Assembly (NCBI GenBank): GCA_020847355.1
Contig: JADLCG010000199.1
Coordinates: 1 to 6,527, forward strand
Direction of reading: 5' to 3'
DNA length: 6,527 nt
Source of the DNA: Anaerolineales bacterium
Lineage (GTDB): Bacteria; Chloroflexota; Anaerolineae; Anaerolineales; Villigracilaceae
Part shown: piece after piece, positions 5,321 through 6,527 of the stretch
Layout: every line of letters starts with the position of its first letter
Position numbering within the stretch: position 1 is the stretch's first letter
The notes under the pieces: generated by a model
Databases searched by the model: none
What the model saw: the letters and a program-made list of their open reading frames with translations, nothing else
What the model was told of the DNA's origin: nothing
Program-made: the position numbers and the translations under genes

Positions 5321-6504
5321 GACGCGCCTCGCTTCTTAACCTCAGCTTGAATCAGCCCAACGGACAGGACCCAACCCTCAGCGGGGACTGAACCGCTCCC
5401 CATAATCGCTTGAGCGTCATAGATGTTGATTCTTCCCGAAGCGTCCAAGATCGCAACTCGATCTGCATCATTGACTGCGACTGCGCCCATGAAACGCGTG
5501 CCTTGTTCCAATCGCCCGGCTGGAATGAGCGCTTGCCCTTTTGAATTTGCCGATTTTGGAATTTCAAGATCCTTGCCTGCGCGATGAATCACTTTGCCGT
5601 TTTGAGTTACGCATAACAAAGATGAATTCGGCGGAAGGATAAATGCTCCGATCACATAATCGTTTGCCGAGAGTTTGAGACGCTCTTCGGTTGTATAAGA
5701 TAAATCTTCCACATCTAAAGCGACGGTCTTGCCTTCATAAGTAACCAAAGCCGCAATATCCTTCTTGCGTGCCAGCGTCAAGCCAAACGGCTGATCGGAT
5801 TTGTGGATTGCGCCTTTGCCAAGAAAATGATTATGCAGAATAGATTCGGATAAAGAACTCAGCGCTTTTTTTGCGAATCCACGCCGGCTGATTTGCAAAA
5901 AGAAATCGGCAAGCGGAAGATGCGAAAAGGGGATAACGCAAGCCAACGCTTCGCCTGCATGTGGTTCATTTGGAAGCGCCGCTTCTTCCCAAGCCCATGC
6001 GCCGCCAATTTGGGTTAGGGGAATGTCACTTGCTAAATAAGTTTCAACGCGACCTGACGTAAAAAGCAAAAGTAAATTTTCATTGGAAGGAATGGTTAGG
6101 AGGCGCGGCGGTTCTTGGTCTGTGACAATTTCTCCCTTAAGCGCGCCGACTTCTTTTGTAGCATTGTCCAATTCAACGCGCAGGATTCTGCCTAGGGCGT
6201 TGTAGATTAACAAGTTAAGAGTCGATGCGTCTGCTTCTGGCGTAGGTAAATTTGCCAGCGTTGATTCGTCCACGCCGAAGCGACGCTTGAACATATCCAA
6301 TTGATATTCAAGATGGGCGATGCGTTTTTGATATTCCTCCACACGAGTTCCATTTTCGAGGGCGATATTCTCTGCCAGCAATTCTTCGTTTTGTTCAGAG
6401 AGTTCGCGCAAGCGTCTCACCACTAGCCTGACGATTGTAGCGGCTGATTCGGGTCTTTCTTCGACTTCTTTCATCCACTCATCAATTTTGCTCGCGAAAG
6501 ACAT
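5317..6504 (-). CDS. Coiled-coil protein with GyrA C-terminal-like beta-propeller, no topoisomerase domain
   Basis: Residues 1-30 look helical. About 30-76 form a charged coiled coil with Leu/Ile heptads (LRELSEQNEELLAENIALE, then RIAHLEYQLDMFKRRFG), followed by a linker of about 20 residues. From about 95 to 365 there are repeated blade-like strands of the type seen in the DNA-wrapping domain of GyrA/ParC: LLLLFTSGRVETYLASDIP (143-161), FFLQISRRGFAKKALSS (201-217), IAALVTYEGKTVALDVEDL (250-268), LLCVTQNGKVIHRAG (296-310) and RVAILDASGRINIYDAQAI (349-367). The GyrA catalytic tyrosine domain is absent, and no clear gyrase-box motif is seen. The start is supported by AAAGGAGA at 6512-6519, with GGAG eight bases from the ATG. 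The gene overlaps the Hsp70-like gene by four bases. A DNA-binding or scaffolding role is inference. Confidence 0.8.
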   Translation of the reverse strand: MSFASKIDEWMKEVEERPESAATIVRLVVRRLRELSEQNEELLAENIALENGTRVEEYQKRIAHLEYQLDMFKRRFGVDESTLANLPTPEADASTLNLLIYNALGRILRVELDNATKEVGALKGEIVTDQEPPRLLTIPSNENLLLLFTSGRVETYLASDIPLTQIGGAWAWEEAALPNEPHAGEALACVIPFSHLPLADFFLQISRRGFAKKALSSLSESILHNHFLGKGAIHKSDQPFGLTLARKKDIAALVTYEGKTVALDVEDLSYTTEERLKLSANDYVIGAFILPPNSSLLCVTQNGKVIHRAGKDLEIPKSANSKGQALIPAGRLEQGTRFMGAVAVNDADRVAILDASGRINIYDAQAIMGSGSVPAEGWVLSVGLIQAEVKKRGAS

Positions 6505-6527
6505 GATCGGGTCTCCTTTCAGGGGAA

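Overview
The window looks like a bacterial chromosome segment of moderate G+C. The TrpA N-terminal signature (FMPYFPLGYP), the neighbouring gyrase-propeller plus Hsp70 gene pair and the codon style suggest a Chloroflexota member, possibly Anaerolineae. That placement is inference from remembered family features, not a database result.

Plus strand, 1-2964: the distal end of a tryptophan operon, in the order trpF (3' end only), trpB, a seven-helix membrane protein of unknown function, trpA. The genes are tightly spaced. The membrane gene sits inside the operon and its stop is within a few bases of the trpA start, so it is very likely co-transcribed and translationally coupled with trpA.

Minus strand, 2978-3504: a two-gene toxin-antitoxin module (a PemK/MazF-like endoribonuclease toxin and its small acidic antitoxin), convergent with trpA. 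It is bracketed by two nearly identical 60-bp direct repeats. One is the 3' part of trpA itself. The other, beyond the antitoxin promoter, is followed in frame by a different but homologous TrpA C-terminus and stop. This looks like an insertion that replaced the trpA 3' end and left the displaced end on its far side.

No gene, 3635-3994: about 360 bases holding a cluster of short perfect hairpins, mostly with C-TAAA-G tops. There is also a 164-bp-unit tandem duplication (165/166 identical) carrying the last codons of the downstream Hsp70 gene, and inside that unit a second, more degraded trpA-like segment. The region records several successive rearrangements.

Minus strand, 3995-6504: a two-gene, ATGA-overlapping operon. 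The first gene encodes a coiled-coil protein fused to a GyrA C-terminal-like beta-propeller with no topoisomerase domain. The second encodes a short YegD-like Hsp70 consisting of the ATPase domain with no classical substrate-binding domain. The tight coupling suggests one functional unit of unknown role, the most promising candidate here for an undescribed system. No rRNA, tRNA, CRISPR array, integrase or transposase was seen.
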